Below the pieces are notes generated by a model that was not told the origin of the DNA, made no database searches, and saw only the letters and a list, made by a program, of their open reading frames with translations. From VFJL01 sp037147395 (GTDB lineage Bacteria; Pseudomonadota; Gammaproteobacteria; Burkholderiales; Nitrosomonadaceae), in contig JBAWVG010000005.1 of NCBI GenBank assembly GCA_037147395.1, forward strand, positions 1 to 49,632: DNA of 49,632 nucleotides, written 5' to 3'. Numbering within the stretch: the stretch's first letter is position 1; every line of letters begins with the position of its first letter. Shown piece after piece: positions 8,506 to 16,988 of the stretch. Made by a program: the position numbers and the translations under genes.

Positions 8506-9764
8506 TATGCGAAGACCTTTTGCGCGGAACTGATCGCCTCGATCAGTGTATCGACTTCGTCCATCGTATTATAAAACGCGAACGAAGCACGCGAAGTTGC
8601 CGGTATCTTGAACCGTTGCATGACCGGTTGCGCACAATGATGACCGGTACGCACTGCAACCCCTTGTTGATTCAGTAGGGTGCCAATATCATGCGGATGA
8701 ACACCCTCAACCACAAACGAGAGCACAGCAGCCTTCAAAGCAGCATTGCCGACAATATGCACACCCGGTAGAAGGCGCATCTGCTCAGTCGCATAATTTA
8801 GCAAAGCATGTTCGTGTGCTGCAATTGCCTCAAGACTGATTGCTGACAGATAATCAACCGCAGCGCCAAAGCCGATTGCTGCTGCAATTGGTGGCGTTCC
8901 CGCCTCAAACTTCTGTGGAATTGTATTGTAGATCGTCTTCTCGAAGGTGACCGACAGTATCATATCTCCGCCGCCCTTAAATGGCTGCATCCGTTCGAGA
9001 ATATCAGCCTTCCCATAGAGGATACCGATCCCAGTCGGGCCACACATCTTGTGACCTGAGAACACATAAAAATCACAACCGAGATCTTGCACATCGATTT
9101 TCATATGGGGCGCAGCCTGTGCACCATCGATCAGAACCGGTACCCCGCGTGCATGCGCAAACTCGATCATCTGCTTAACTGGGTTAATACTCCCCAACGC
9201 ATTCGATACATGCATTACGCTGACAAATTTGGTGCGTTCGTTGAACAAGTTTTCATATTCATCGATAAGAAGCTCACCCGCATCATTAATGGGAACAACC
9301 CGTATTTTTGCGCCCTTCTCTTCTGCCAGCATCTGCCACGGGACGATATTGGAATGATGCTCAAGCGTGGTCAGAATGATTTCATCACCAGGACCGATAA
9401 ACTTGCGGCCATATCCATGCATGACCAAGTTGATTGACTCGGTAGTGCCACTGGTAAAGATCACCTCTCTATCCTCACGCGCATTAATGAAGTGCTGTAG
9501 CTTATGACGGGCTTGTTCAAATTCGGCAGTAGCCAGTTCTGACAAGTAATGCACAGCACGATGGATATTGGCATGTTGCGTGGTCTGATACCTCACAAGG
9601 CGATCGATTACCTGCTGTGGCATCTGGCTGGAGGCAGCACTATCGAGAAAGACAAGTGACTGACCATCGACCTTGAGTTTAAGGATCGGAAAATCGGCAC
9701 GGATGCGGTCGATGTCAAGCGATGGGGTCGGCTGTGATGCTACAATCGACTCTAAGGAGGTCAT
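8505..9764 (-). CDS. sufS: Cysteine desulfurase SufS
   Basis: SufS is a PLP enzyme that takes sulfur from cysteine as a protein-bound persulfide for cluster building. The 419-residue sequence is a class II desulfurase: PLP lysine K239 in FSGHKMCGPTGIG, active-site C377 in VRTGHHCAQP, and the cofactor-binding TSGTTESINLV and EHHSNIVPW segments. It lies three bases after sufD and overlaps sufU by one base. With SufU as neighbour, it is probably the SufU-dependent type. Confidence 0.96.
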   Translation of the reverse strand: MTSLESIVASQPTPSLDIDRIRADFPILKLKVDGQSLVFLDSAASSQMPQQVIDRLVRYQTTQHANIHRAVHYLSELATAEFEQARHKLQHFINAREDREVIFTSGTTESINLVMHGYGRKFIGPGDEIILTTLEHHSNIVPWQMLAEEKGAKIRVVPINDAGELLIDEYENLFNERTKFVSVMHVSNALGSINPVKQMIEFAHARGVPVLIDGAQAAPHMKIDVQDLGCDFYVFSGHKMCGPTGIGILYGKADILERMQPFKGGGDMILSVTFEKTIYNTIPQKFEAGTPPIAAAIGFGAAVDYLSAISLEAIAAHEHALLNYATEQMRLLPGVHIVGNAALKAAVLSFVVEGVHPHDIGTLLNQQGVAVRTGHHCAQPVMQRFKIPATSRASFAFYNTMDEVDTLIEAISSAQKVFA

Positions 9765-9767
9765 GAT

Positions 9768-11081
9768 TTAATTTCTCTGCGTGCGTTCGAGAACAGTGTT
9801 CTCGAGTTGCTGCCTCAATGATGCTACTGGAATGCGCTCAATGATCTCAGCACCGAATGCATAAGTCAGTAAGTTACGCGCAGTCAACTCGGATAGTCCG
9901 CGACTCTTGAGATAAAAAACTTCTTCACTGTCGAGCTGACCGATCGTCGCGCCGTGGGCACACTTCACATCATCAGCAAAGATTTCTAACTGAGGCTTAG
10001 TATCGATATGCGCCCTACCGCTGAGCAGCAGGTTGCGGCTCGACTGTGTGGAATCGGTGCCCTGCGCATCAGGTCGGACCATGATCTTGCCGTTGAATAC
10101 AGCGTGAGCAGATCCATCCACGATACATTTATGCAATTGACGGCTAGTGCAATGTGGCTTGATGTGGTCGATGCAGGTATGTGTATCCGCAAGCTGGCGA
10201 TCTGCAATCAGTGCCAATCCATCGACCACGCATTCAGCGCCTTGCCCAGACAATTGAATATTCATGTTAACTCGAGAGATGCGTGCCCCCAATGCAATAC
10301 TGGTCGACTGATAGTGGCTCCCCTGAGCAAGCGATACCGCACAGTCTGCAATATGAAATGCCTGACCGCTATCGCGCTGAACCCGGATATGGTTGACACG
10401 TGCATTATCAGCCAATGCAATCTCAGTCACTGCATTGGTAACATAGACCCCCTGCTGCAACGTGACGTAATCCTCAATGACGGTCATCGCACTTCCAGAT
10501 TCGGCAATTAACAGACATCTCGGATAGCTTGCTACTTCTTTTTGGGTCGCGATGAAGAGGAGATGAACCGGCCCATCGATCGTAATATTAGGCGGCATGA
10601 TGACTAGCGCTCCATCATGGAGCATTGCAGTATTAATCGCAGTGAATGTGTTATCTCTGAAATCGGCATGACGAGCAAGATGCTGCTCAAGTGTGGCCGA
10701 GTGTTTAGATAGATTCGCTGACAGCTGCATGACCACTATGCCAGAATCTCTGGCAATATCTGAAACTTGAGTCGATAAATGTGGCGCGTACACGCCATCG
10801 ACGAATACCAAACGGACTGCCGCTGACTCTATGTAGAATGATTCCGCCTCCGTAGGAGGCAGGTATGATGCAGCTGGTACCGACTGGAAGGGCAGCTTAG
10901 TGAGAGGAGAGATATCGGTGAAGCGCCATTCTTCATCATGCGTAGTCGGGACTCGTAACGTACCTGCCCGCTCAACCGCATTTGCACGCAACTGATTCAA
11001 CCATGCTAACGGGCTGACTGGTAGCTTCGATCCTCCCTGCAGCAAACTTTCAAGGTAACTATTGGCAGTGGCCACGCTCAT
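9768..11081 (-). CDS. sufD: Fe-S cluster assembly protein SufD
   Basis: SufD is the partner of SufB in the SufBC2D scaffold. The 437-residue protein has the variable helical N-terminus (WLNQLRANAVERAG, with the EEWRFTD motif typical of SufD) and the right-handed beta-helix core ending in HGATIGQLDSEEVFYLKSRGLSE, a strongly conserved SufB/SufD segment. Length is in the family range (about 420-440). It lies two bases after sufC. Confidence 0.95.
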   Translation of the reverse strand: MSVATANSYLESLLQGGSKLPVSPLAWLNQLRANAVERAGTLRVPTTHDEEWRFTDISPLTKLPFQSVPAASYLPPTEAESFYIESAAVRLVFVDGVYAPHLSTQVSDIARDSGIVVMQLSANLSKHSATLEQHLARHADFRDNTFTAINTAMLHDGALVIMPPNITIDGPVHLLFIATQKEVASYPRCLLIAESGSAMTVIEDYVTLQQGVYVTNAVTEIALADNARVNHIRVQRDSGQAFHIADCAVSLAQGSHYQSTSIALGARISRVNMNIQLSGQGAECVVDGLALIADRQLADTHTCIDHIKPHCTSRQLHKCIVDGSAHAVFNGKIMVRPDAQGTDSTQSSRNLLLSGRAHIDTKPQLEIFADDVKCAHGATIGQLDSEEVFYLKSRGLSELTARNLLTYAFGAEIIERIPVASLRQQLENTVLERTQRN

Positions 11082-11083
11082 TT

Positions 11084-11872
11084 CTATATTCCCGCTGCGG
11101 CACGCTGTTTGGTACTCACCCAGTCGTAACCATGTGACTCGAGATCAACTGCAAGTTGTTTGTCGCCGGTCTTGATGATGCGACCTGCCTCCATCACGTG
11201 CACATAGTCGGGCACGATATAGTTGAGCAGGCGCTGGTAATGCGTCACTAATATAGTCGCACTGTCCTTAGTCGCAAGTTGGTTGACGCCATTGGCAACG
11301 ATCCTAAGTGCATCAATATCCAGACCGGAATCAGTCTCATCGAGAATTGAAAGATGTGGCTCAAGCAATGCCATCTGCAAGATTTCATTACGCTTTTTTT
11401 CTCCACCTGAAAAACCTGCATTGACACTACGGTCAAGAAAATCAGGACTCATTTCGAGCATCTTCATCTTCTCACGCACGAAATCATCAAACTCAAGCGG
11501 ATCAAGCTCGTCCTTGCCGCGATGCGTTTGTACTGTATTGTAGGTCAGCCGCAGAAACTGATTATTGGCAACGCCGGGTATTTCGATTGGATACTGGAAG
11601 GCAAGGAATACACCGGCACGGGCCCGCTCTTCGGGCGCCAAATTGAATAGATTGTTGCCTTCGAACAATACTGTACCCCCGGTAACCTCGTAAGCAGTAT
11701 GTCCAGCAAGTACCTTTGCAAGGGTGCTCTTTCCTGAACCATTAATACCCATGATCGCGTGTACTTCACCGCTCCTGACCGTGAGATCGACCCCCTTTAG
11801 GATCTCGATGCTATTGATGCTTGCCCGTAATCCGCGTATTTCCAGCAACAATTTGCTATTTGGGGAGATCAT
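11084..11872 (-). CDS. sufC: Fe-S assembly ATPase SufC
   Basis: SufC is the soluble ABC-type ATPase of the SufBCD scaffold. The 262-residue protein has Walker A (GINGSGKSTLAKVLAG), the signature FSGGEKKRNEILQMA and a Walker B/D-loop region SILDETDSGLDIDAL, all in the SufC-specific form. Its start overlaps the sufB stop by four bases (ATGA), typical of coupled subunits. Confidence 0.97.
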   Translation of the reverse strand: MISPNSKLLLEIRGLRASINSIEILKGVDLTVRSGEVHAIMGINGSGKSTLAKVLAGHTAYEVTGGTVLFEGNNLFNLAPEERARAGVFLAFQYPIEIPGVANNQFLRLTYNTVQTHRGKDELDPLEFDDFVREKMKMLEMSPDFLDRSVNAGFSGGEKKRNEILQMALLEPHLSILDETDSGLDIDALRIVANGVNQLATKDSATILVTHYQRLLNYIVPDYVHVMEAGRIIKTGDKQLAVDLESHGYDWVSTKQRAAAGI

Positions 11873-13305
11873 CCGACACTCCCTTCGAGCTTGAATCCAA
11901 GCAATTTAGTCGCCTCGACCGCAAACTCCATTGGTAACTGTTGAAATACATCCTTACAGAATCCATTGATAATCATCGATACCGCCTCCTCAGCGCCGAT
12001 ACCGCGCTGCGCAAAATAGAATAATTGATCCTCACCAATTTTTGAGGTGGAGGCCTCATGCTCGACGATGGCGCTGTTATTGCGCACCTGAATATAGGGA
12101 AAAGTGCTGGCACTGCATTGATCACCAATCAGCATTGAGTCGCATTGCGAGTAGTTACGAGAACCGGATGCGGTGGGTGCAACCTTAACCAGTCCACGGT
12201 AGCTATTGTTGGAATGGCCCGCTGAGATACCCTTGCTGACGATGGTGCTTCGCGTATTCTTACCGATGTGGATCATCTTAGTACCCGTATCGGCTTGTTG
12301 ATAATTATTGGTCACCGCTACTGAATAAAATTCGCCGACCGAGTTATCCCCCTGCAGTATGCATGAAGGGTATTTCCAGGTGATGGCCGAACCGGTCTCG
12401 ACCTGAGTCCAAGAAATTCGAGAGTTCACTCCCTTGGCGAGTCCACGCTTGGTCACAAAATTAAAAATGCCGCCGACTCCATTCTCATCCCCCGCATACC
12501 AGTTCTGTACGGTCGAGTACTTAATATCCGCATTATCAAGCGCGACAAGCTCGACCACAGCCGCGTGCAATTGATTGGTATCGAACCTAGGTGCGGTACA
12601 GCCTTCGAGGTAGGAGACAGAAGCACCCTCCTCTGCAATGATAAGCGTGCGCTCGAACTGACCCGATGCTTCCGTATTGATACGGAAATAAGTCGACAGA
12701 TCCATCGGACACTTGACCCCCTTCGGGATGAAGCAGAACGAACCATCTGTAAATACCGCCGAATTGAGTGCAGCGTAATAGTTATCCCCAACCGGCACCA
12801 CCGTTCCAAGATATTGCTTCACCAGATCGGGATGCGTATGTACGGCCTCTGAAATGGAGCCGAATATAATGCCGACCTCAGCCAACTTTTCCTTGTAGGT
12901 GGTCGCTACAGATACGCTATCAAAAATCACGTCGACCGCAACACCGGCAAGTGCGGCCCTCTCGTGCATCGGCACACCGAGCTTCTCAAAGGTACGCAAC
13001 AACTCTGGATCGACCTCATCCATGCTCCCCAATTTCTTTTTTGGCTTGGGTGCAGAGTAGTAACTAATTGACTGGAAATCTATTTTTGGATAGTGAACAT
13101 TCGGCCATTGAGGCTCTTTCATTGTGAGCCAATGCTGGTATGCCTTGAGGCGAAATTCAAGCAGCCATTCGGGCTCGTTTTTCTTGGCCGAGATCATCCG
13201 GATGGTATTCTCGTTAAGTCCTTTCGGCGCAACATCAGACTCGATTTCAGTAATGAAACCATGTTTATAAGGCTGGTTGACCAAATTCTGTAACACGGCA
13301 CTCAT
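11869..13305 (-). CDS. sufB: Fe-S cluster assembly protein SufB
   Basis: SufB is the main scaffold on which the nascent cluster forms. The 478-residue product has the expected length and typical SufB segments: EPEWLLEFRLKAYQHW near the N-terminus, the beta-helix core with GVGGIFNFVTKRG, TWKYPSCILQGDNSVGEFYS and SRNYSQCDSMLIG, and the C-terminal EHEASTSKIGEDQLFYFAQRG. It is the first of the SufBCD genes and follows the A-type carrier after a 78-base gap. Confidence 0.97.
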   Translation of the reverse strand: MSAVLQNLVNQPYKHGFITEIESDVAPKGLNENTIRMISAKKNEPEWLLEFRLKAYQHWLTMKEPQWPNVHYPKIDFQSISYYSAPKPKKKLGSMDEVDPELLRTFEKLGVPMHERAALAGVAVDVIFDSVSVATTYKEKLAEVGIIFGSISEAVHTHPDLVKQYLGTVVPVGDNYYAALNSAVFTDGSFCFIPKGVKCPMDLSTYFRINTEASGQFERTLIIAEEGASVSYLEGCTAPRFDTNQLHAAVVELVALDNADIKYSTVQNWYAGDENGVGGIFNFVTKRGLAKGVNSRISWTQVETGSAITWKYPSCILQGDNSVGEFYSVAVTNNYQQADTGTKMIHIGKNTRSTIVSKGISAGHSNNSYRGLVKVAPTASGSRNYSQCDSMLIGDQCSASTFPYIQVRNNSAIVEHEASTSKIGEDQLFYFAQRGIGAEEAVSMIINGFCKDVFQQLPMEFAVEATKLLGFKLEGSVG

Positions 13306-13383
13306 TCAGATTGCTCCAATGTCATCCTTTATGAAGTAGAAACTCTGAATTGCTGTCCTAGAGTCTCTTCCTGTCTGCTCTTG

Positions 13384-13725
13384 TTAAATCTCAGTTGACT
13401 CTTTCAGACTAAAACTCTCTCCACAACCGCATGTATTTTCAATGTTGGGATTATCGAATTTGAAGGTGGAGTTGAGTCCTTCTCTAACGAAGTTGACACA
13501 TGATCCATCGAGGAATGACAGATTAGCGGCATCAACCACTATCCGTGCATCATGTGACTCAAATATTTGATCATTGGCCCGCAACTCATCCGCATAGTCG
13601 AATGTATAGGCGAATCCAGAACAGCCCACCTTCTTAACGCCAATCCGCAAAGCCAGTCCCTTGCCGCGTTTCTCAAGCTGAGTCTGAATCTGTTTTGCTG
13701 CACTTTCTGTTAGCGTTATTGCCAT
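13384..13725 (-). CDS. A-type Fe-S carrier (IscA/SufA-like)
   Basis: A 113-residue A-type carrier of the HesB/IscA family, which accepts clusters from a scaffold and delivers them to apoproteins. The three ligand cysteines are present: C35 in VGCSGFAY, and C99 and C101 in ENTCGCGESF. It lies between the Rrf2 regulator and sufB on the same strand, as in proteobacterial isc/suf operons. Whether it should be named iscA, sufA or erpA cannot be settled from sequence alone. Confidence 0.92.
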   Translation of the reverse strand: MAITLTESAAKQIQTQLEKRGKGLALRIGVKKVGCSGFAYTFDYADELRANDQIFESHDARIVVDAANLSFLDGSCVNFVREGLNSTFKFDNPNIENTCGCGESFSLKESTEI

Positions 13726-13789
13726 CTTTATAATCCGTCCGTCACTGCGTTAATCGTGACCGTTACCGAGGTATGTAGTTGCACCGAAA

Positions 13790-14272
13790 TCACACTGAAA
13801 GTGCCGCATCTTCAACGATGTTCTTGACCTTACGCATATCCAGTAAACCAACCGAGTGATCGTGACATACTTTCTGCTCGTCAACCAATTGTCTGAGAGA
13901 TACGCTACCCAGATGATCAAAAATCAGATCGTTAAGTCTGACCCACAAATCATGGGTCAGACACTTTCTGTCATCAAGGCAGTTCTCCTTGCCACCACAT
14001 TGGGTCGAATCCAAAGGCTCGTCCACGGCAAGGATGATTTCAGCAACCGTTATCTGCACACCATCTTTAGCAAGACGATAACCCCCGCCCGGGCCACGGA
14101 CACTTGCAACCAGTCCGCGCTGCCGTAGCTTTGCGAATAACTGCTCAAGATAAGATAGCGAGATCTGCTGACGTTGACTAATTCCAGCGAGCGTTACCGG
14201 CCCAGTACCCTGCTGCATTGCGAGATCTAGCAGCGCTGTCACTGCAAAACGTCCCTTGGTCGTGAGTTTCAT
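13790..14272 (-). CDS. iscR: IscR-type Rrf2 family Fe-S regulator
   Basis: This 160-residue Rrf2 protein has the winged helix-turn-helix (KGRFAVTALLDLA, SLSYLEQLFAKLRQRGLVASVRGPGGGYRLA) and three cluster cysteines C92, C98 and C104 plus H107, at the same positions as in E. coli IscR. It probably binds a [2Fe-2S] cluster and represses its own operon when clusters are plentiful. Two E. coli-type IscR boxes overlap the promoter upstream, supporting this directly. The operon it heads is suf-type, not isc-type. The name SufR has been used for other Rrf2-like regulators, but the cysteine layout and boxes favour IscR. Confidence 0.93.
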   Translation of the reverse strand: MKLTTKGRFAVTALLDLAMQQGTGPVTLAGISQRQQISLSYLEQLFAKLRQRGLVASVRGPGGGYRLAKDGVQITVAEIILAVDEPLDSTQCGGKENCLDDRKCLTHDLWVRLNDLIFDHLGSVSLRQLVDEQKVCHDHSVGLLDMRKVKNIVEDAALSV

Positions 14273-14326
14273 AAAAATATTTTAAATCAGATAGTTGAGT
14301 ATGCGGAATGGAATTGATTGTCGCCA

Positions 14327-14351
14327 ATAGCTGACTAATTTTGTCAACTAT
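14327..14351 (-). promoter_or_regulatory. IscR type 1 operator, proximal copy
   Basis: A 25-bp element with arms ATAGCTGACT and GTCAACTAT around AATTTT matches the E. coli type 1 IscR consensus (ATASYYGACTRWWWYAGTCRRSTAT, written 5' to 3' on the plus strand) at 24 of 25 positions by eye. It covers the -10 box of the iscR-suf promoter. Confidence 0.8.
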
Positions 14352-14375
14352 AAGATAGTTGATTGATTTAGTCAA
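14347..14375 (-). promoter_or_regulatory. iscR-suf operon promoter
   Basis: On the minus strand, TTGACT (plus-strand positions 14370-14375) and TATAGT (14347-14352) are separated by 17 bases, close to the sigma-70 optimum. The start point would fall near 14340, giving a leader of about 68 bases before iscR. Both boxes lie inside IscR sites, so bound IscR should block RNA polymerase. Confidence 0.75.
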
Positions 14376-14379
14376 CTAT
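14355..14379 (-). promoter_or_regulatory. IscR type 1 operator, distal copy
   Basis: A second 25-bp element has perfect outer arms ATAGTTGA and TCAACTAT nine bases apart, matching the E. coli type 1 IscR consensus at all but one position. It covers the -35 box. Its centre is 28 bp from that of the other copy, and the two are separated by three bases. Confidence 0.8.
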
Positions 14380-14473
14380 GGCCTTGCTTTGCATGGGGAT
14401 AATCTGCCCCAGTTCAGCCTGATCCGAGGGGGTATAGAACGGCAATTATCGAGAGGTCAAGAGACCACTGATG

Positions 14474-15091
14474 TTAATTACGACGAAGTCGCATATGGGT
14501 CTTGATCAGATCGATTGCCTGATGACGGAACTGGGTACCCTCGATATCTTTCACCCACATATGCAGCAATCCAATAAAAAACAGGTGGGTATCCATCGTT
14601 AGCTGAACAGGATTATGTGTCTCGTGGAGTTGACCTTGCGCTTTTGCAAGCTCATAAACTAACTGCAACTTTCCAGCGATACCAGAACAATTCGACAAAA
14701 TTTGCTGTAAAACAGTCGCGAACTCTTCCACATATTCGCACTTAATCATCATGATCTCGTAGATCTGTCGTGTCTCAGCACTGTCATCCAACATCTGTAT
14801 GGTGGCACACAGAAAATCCTCTATCTGGGCCAAAGGATCTTTAGAACCCTCAATCAGCAAGGTATCATCCATCCGATCTATCAGGGGTAAGAATACTTGC
14901 TCACGCATTGCATTGAACAGATCAATCTTGTTATCGAAGTGCCAATAAACCGCTCCCCGTGTCACTCCTGCCTGAGTAGCAATATGCTCCATGGTGGTGC
15001 GACTGACCCCGCGCACTAGAAATACCTCACGCGCGGCACAAATGATCCGCTTCCGGGTTAACTCTGCATCTTCTTTAGTTTTCCGTGCCAT
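14474..15091 (-). CDS. TetR family repressor (AcrR-like)
   Basis: A 205-residue TetR-family regulator of the AcrR/TtgR kind. The N-terminal helix-turn-helix (residues about 12-60) reads RKRIICAAREVFLVRGVSRT and TTMEHIATQAGVTRGAVYWHF, very close to AcrR-type DNA-reading helices. The C-terminal half resembles the AcrR ligand-binding domain. It is divergent from the RND pump genes and an AcrR-like operator lies between them, so it almost certainly represses the pump, and probably itself, until a drug or metabolite binds. Confidence 0.9.
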   Translation of the reverse strand: MARKTKEDAELTRKRIICAAREVFLVRGVSRTTMEHIATQAGVTRGAVYWHFDNKIDLFNAMREQVFLPLIDRMDDTLLIEGSKDPLAQIEDFLCATIQMLDDSAETRQIYEIMMIKCEYVEEFATVLQQILSNCSGIAGKLQLVYELAKAQGQLHETHNPVQLTMDTHLFFIGLLHMWVKDIEGTQFRHQAIDLIKTHMRLRRN

Positions 15092-15137
15092 TCTTATTGC
15101 GGTTTCATAGATCTTAATTTACACACATCATTGCTGT

Positions 15138-15143
15138 TATAAT
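15138..15143 (+). promoter_or_regulatory. Probable -10 box of the RND pump operon
   Basis: A perfect TATAAT lies five bases upstream of the TetR/AcrR-like operator, placing the operator over the likely start point. The -35 region is poor (TTAATT at 15114-15119, 18-base spacing), so the assignment is tentative. Confidence 0.4.
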
Positions 15144-15147
15144 AACT

Positions 15148-15171
15148 TACATACATACAAGAATGTAAGTA
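15148..15171. promoter_or_regulatory. AcrR-type operator
   Basis: Arms TACATACAT and ATGTAAGTA are separated by six bases. E. coli AcrR binds TACATACAT-N6-ATGTATGTA at acrAB, so the two half-sites differ at one base. The site lies between the TetR gene and the pump genes. Confidence 0.75.
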
Positions 15172-15205
15172 AGTTAATTTTAGACCCGAACGGGAGTTTT
15201 CGCCA

Positions 15206-16960
15206 GTGGTATACGGATCCGAACACAATAACCGCCATACCTCACTGGCAGTTCACTACCTAAAGAGAACAGTCCCCGCGATAGCTATCAGCATCGCATT
15301 GGTAGCATGTAGTAATAACAGTCCAACTGGTCAACCTCCAGCTGGGGGGGGCATGCCGGTAAGTGTTATTGAAGTGCAGCCCACCAGTGTGCCAATCAGT
15401 GCTGAATCTGTCGCACAAACCGAAGGTGCTAAGGAGGTGGAGATCCGTCCCCGTGTGGGCGGCATTCTGCTCAAGCGTCTCTACGAAGAGGGTTCTCCTG
15501 TCGTAGCCAGTCAGCCCATGTTTCTAATTGATCCGGTGCCCTATCAAAATGCTCTGGCGCAGTCAAAAGCACAACTCACTCAGCAAAAAGCCCGGAATCA
15601 ACAAACCCAACGTGAAGAGAATCGACTACAAGGACTATTAGCCACTCAGTCCATTAGTCAGCGGGAATACGACAATGCCGTCTCTGATAATGAAATCGCA
15701 AGTGCTGCCCTGCAACAGGCTGAAGTGCGCGTGCGCGACGCAGAGCTTAACCTCTCATATTCGACCGTGACAGCCCCGGTTGCAGGGGTATCAGGTCATT
15801 TTCAATTTTCTGAAGGAGCTCTGATAACAGCCAACAATAGTTTACTCACGACCATCGTCCAAGTATCCCAGATCTGGGTACGTTTCAGCTTATCCAATAA
15901 TGAATTAGTGAGATTCGGCGGCCATCTGACCGAACAAAATGTACAGCAAGTCACTTTGATATTGCCCGACGGGACAGAGTATCTACAAAAGGGACAATTA
16001 AATTTTGCTGCGAGCAGAATTGATCCTTTACTAGGCACGCAGATGTTGCGCGCAACTTTTGAGAATGCTGATCAACGGTTATTGCCAGGACAGTTTGTTC
16101 GTGTGCGAGTAACCACAGGCGAGCGCAGTGGTGTTTTTATCATACCTCAGACCGCAGTAGTAACATCTGATCTAGGGCGATTCGTATACATAGTGAATGA
16201 AAAGAACGAAGCGACCGTTCGTCCCGTCGTAGCCGACAATTGGATAGGTACCAACTGGGTAATTCTTGAAGGACTTAAAGCGGGTGATAAGGTAATAACA
16301 AATAATATTATCAAACTCCGCCCAGGCGCCTCCGTCTTGCCACAAGAAACTGTCAAAACGCCGATTCAAGTGCTTAAAGTAGTGCCGGCAGACACGCCCA
16401 AAATAATACCAGCAGCACCTCCAGAGGTGGCCCCGAATGATGTACCTGTGGTACCGCCCATAAAACAAGAAGAAGTGGTGTCGATACCTGCGCCTGAGAT
16501 TATCCCAACGAAAGTACCCGAGATAACACCCATAAAATTACCAGAACAAACTGAGTCTGCTGCAAAAGCTCAAATCACTCAGGATTACGAAGCTTATCTA
16601 AAGCGACCAAAACGTAAATTTATTGGTTCTCACACGAAGGAACCCCTGTTCGTCAACTATGCCAAAGACTGGCGACTAAAGATGGATCAACTTGAGAAGC
16701 TGAATTATCCAGACCCTGTTAAACGAGAGAAATTATCCGGGACTGTGCAATTCACCCTCGGCATCAGATCGGATGGTAGCTTGGAGTCAGTTGAGATCAA
16801 TCGTTCATCAGGAAATAAAGCCCTAGAGGAGGAAGCAATACGCTTCGCGAAGCTCGCCGGGAAGAGTGGATTTGCGCCCTTTCCAGCCAAAATTAGACAG
16901 GATGTCGACATCCTGCACATCACCCGTACCTTGGCCTTCAAGGAACCACCGAGCAAGTGA
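15206..16960 (+). CDS. RND efflux adaptor (AcrA-like) fused to a TonB C-terminal domain
   Basis: The 584-residue product starts at GTG 15206 (GGGAG upstream). A lipoprotein signal ends at lipobox LVAC. Residues about 40-375 are a complete periplasmic adaptor: lipoyl half-motifs around VEIRPRVGGILLKRLYEEGSPV and LSYSTVTAPVAGVSGHF, a helical hairpin between them, then barrel and membrane-proximal domains. Ordinary AcrA ends near there. Here a Pro/Val-rich linker follows (about 378-450, with repeated APP, PEI and IIP), then a full TonB C-terminal domain (about 462-580): YAKDWRLKMDQLEKLNYPD, GTVQFTLGIRSDGSLESVEINRSSG, FPAKIRQDVDILHITRTLAF. These motifs match betaproteobacterial TonB proteins, whose domain contacts outer-membrane receptors. 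The mature N-terminus is CSNN, with Ser at position +2. A run of eight G lies at 15344-15351. Pump gene order is normal; exbBD lie just beyond. Confidence 0.9.
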   Translation: MVYGSEHNNRHTSLAVHYLKRTVPAIAISIALVACSNNSPTGQPPAGGGMPVSVIEVQPTSVPISAESVAQTEGAKEVEIRPRVGGILLKRLYEEGSPVVASQPMFLIDPVPYQNALAQSKAQLTQQKARNQQTQREENRLQGLLATQSISQREYDNAVSDNEIASAALQQAEVRVRDAELNLSYSTVTAPVAGVSGHFQFSEGALITANNSLLTTIVQVSQIWVRFSLSNNELVRFGGHLTEQNVQQVTLILPDGTEYLQKGQLNFAASRIDPLLGTQMLRATFENADQRLLPGQFVRVRVTTGERSGVFIIPQTAVVTSDLGRFVYIVNEKNEATVRPVVADNWIGTNWVILEGLKAGDKVITNNIIKLRPGASVLPQETVKTPIQVLKVVPADTPKIIPAAPPEVAPNDVPVVPPIKQEEVVSIPAPEIIPTKVPEITPIKLPEQTESAAKAQITQDYEAYLKRPKRKFIGSHTKEPLFVNYAKDWRLKMDQLEKLNYPDPVKREKLSGTVQFTLGIRSDGSLESVEINRSSGNKALEEEAIRFAKLAGKSGFAPFPAKIRQDVDILHITRTLAFKEPPSK

Positions 16961-16988
16961 ACATAATGGTGCATAAGCAGGAAACCGC

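Noticed and set aside
10008..10511. 167-residue plus-strand ORF
   Set aside because: It lies wholly opposite sufD, which is full length and certain; shadow frame.
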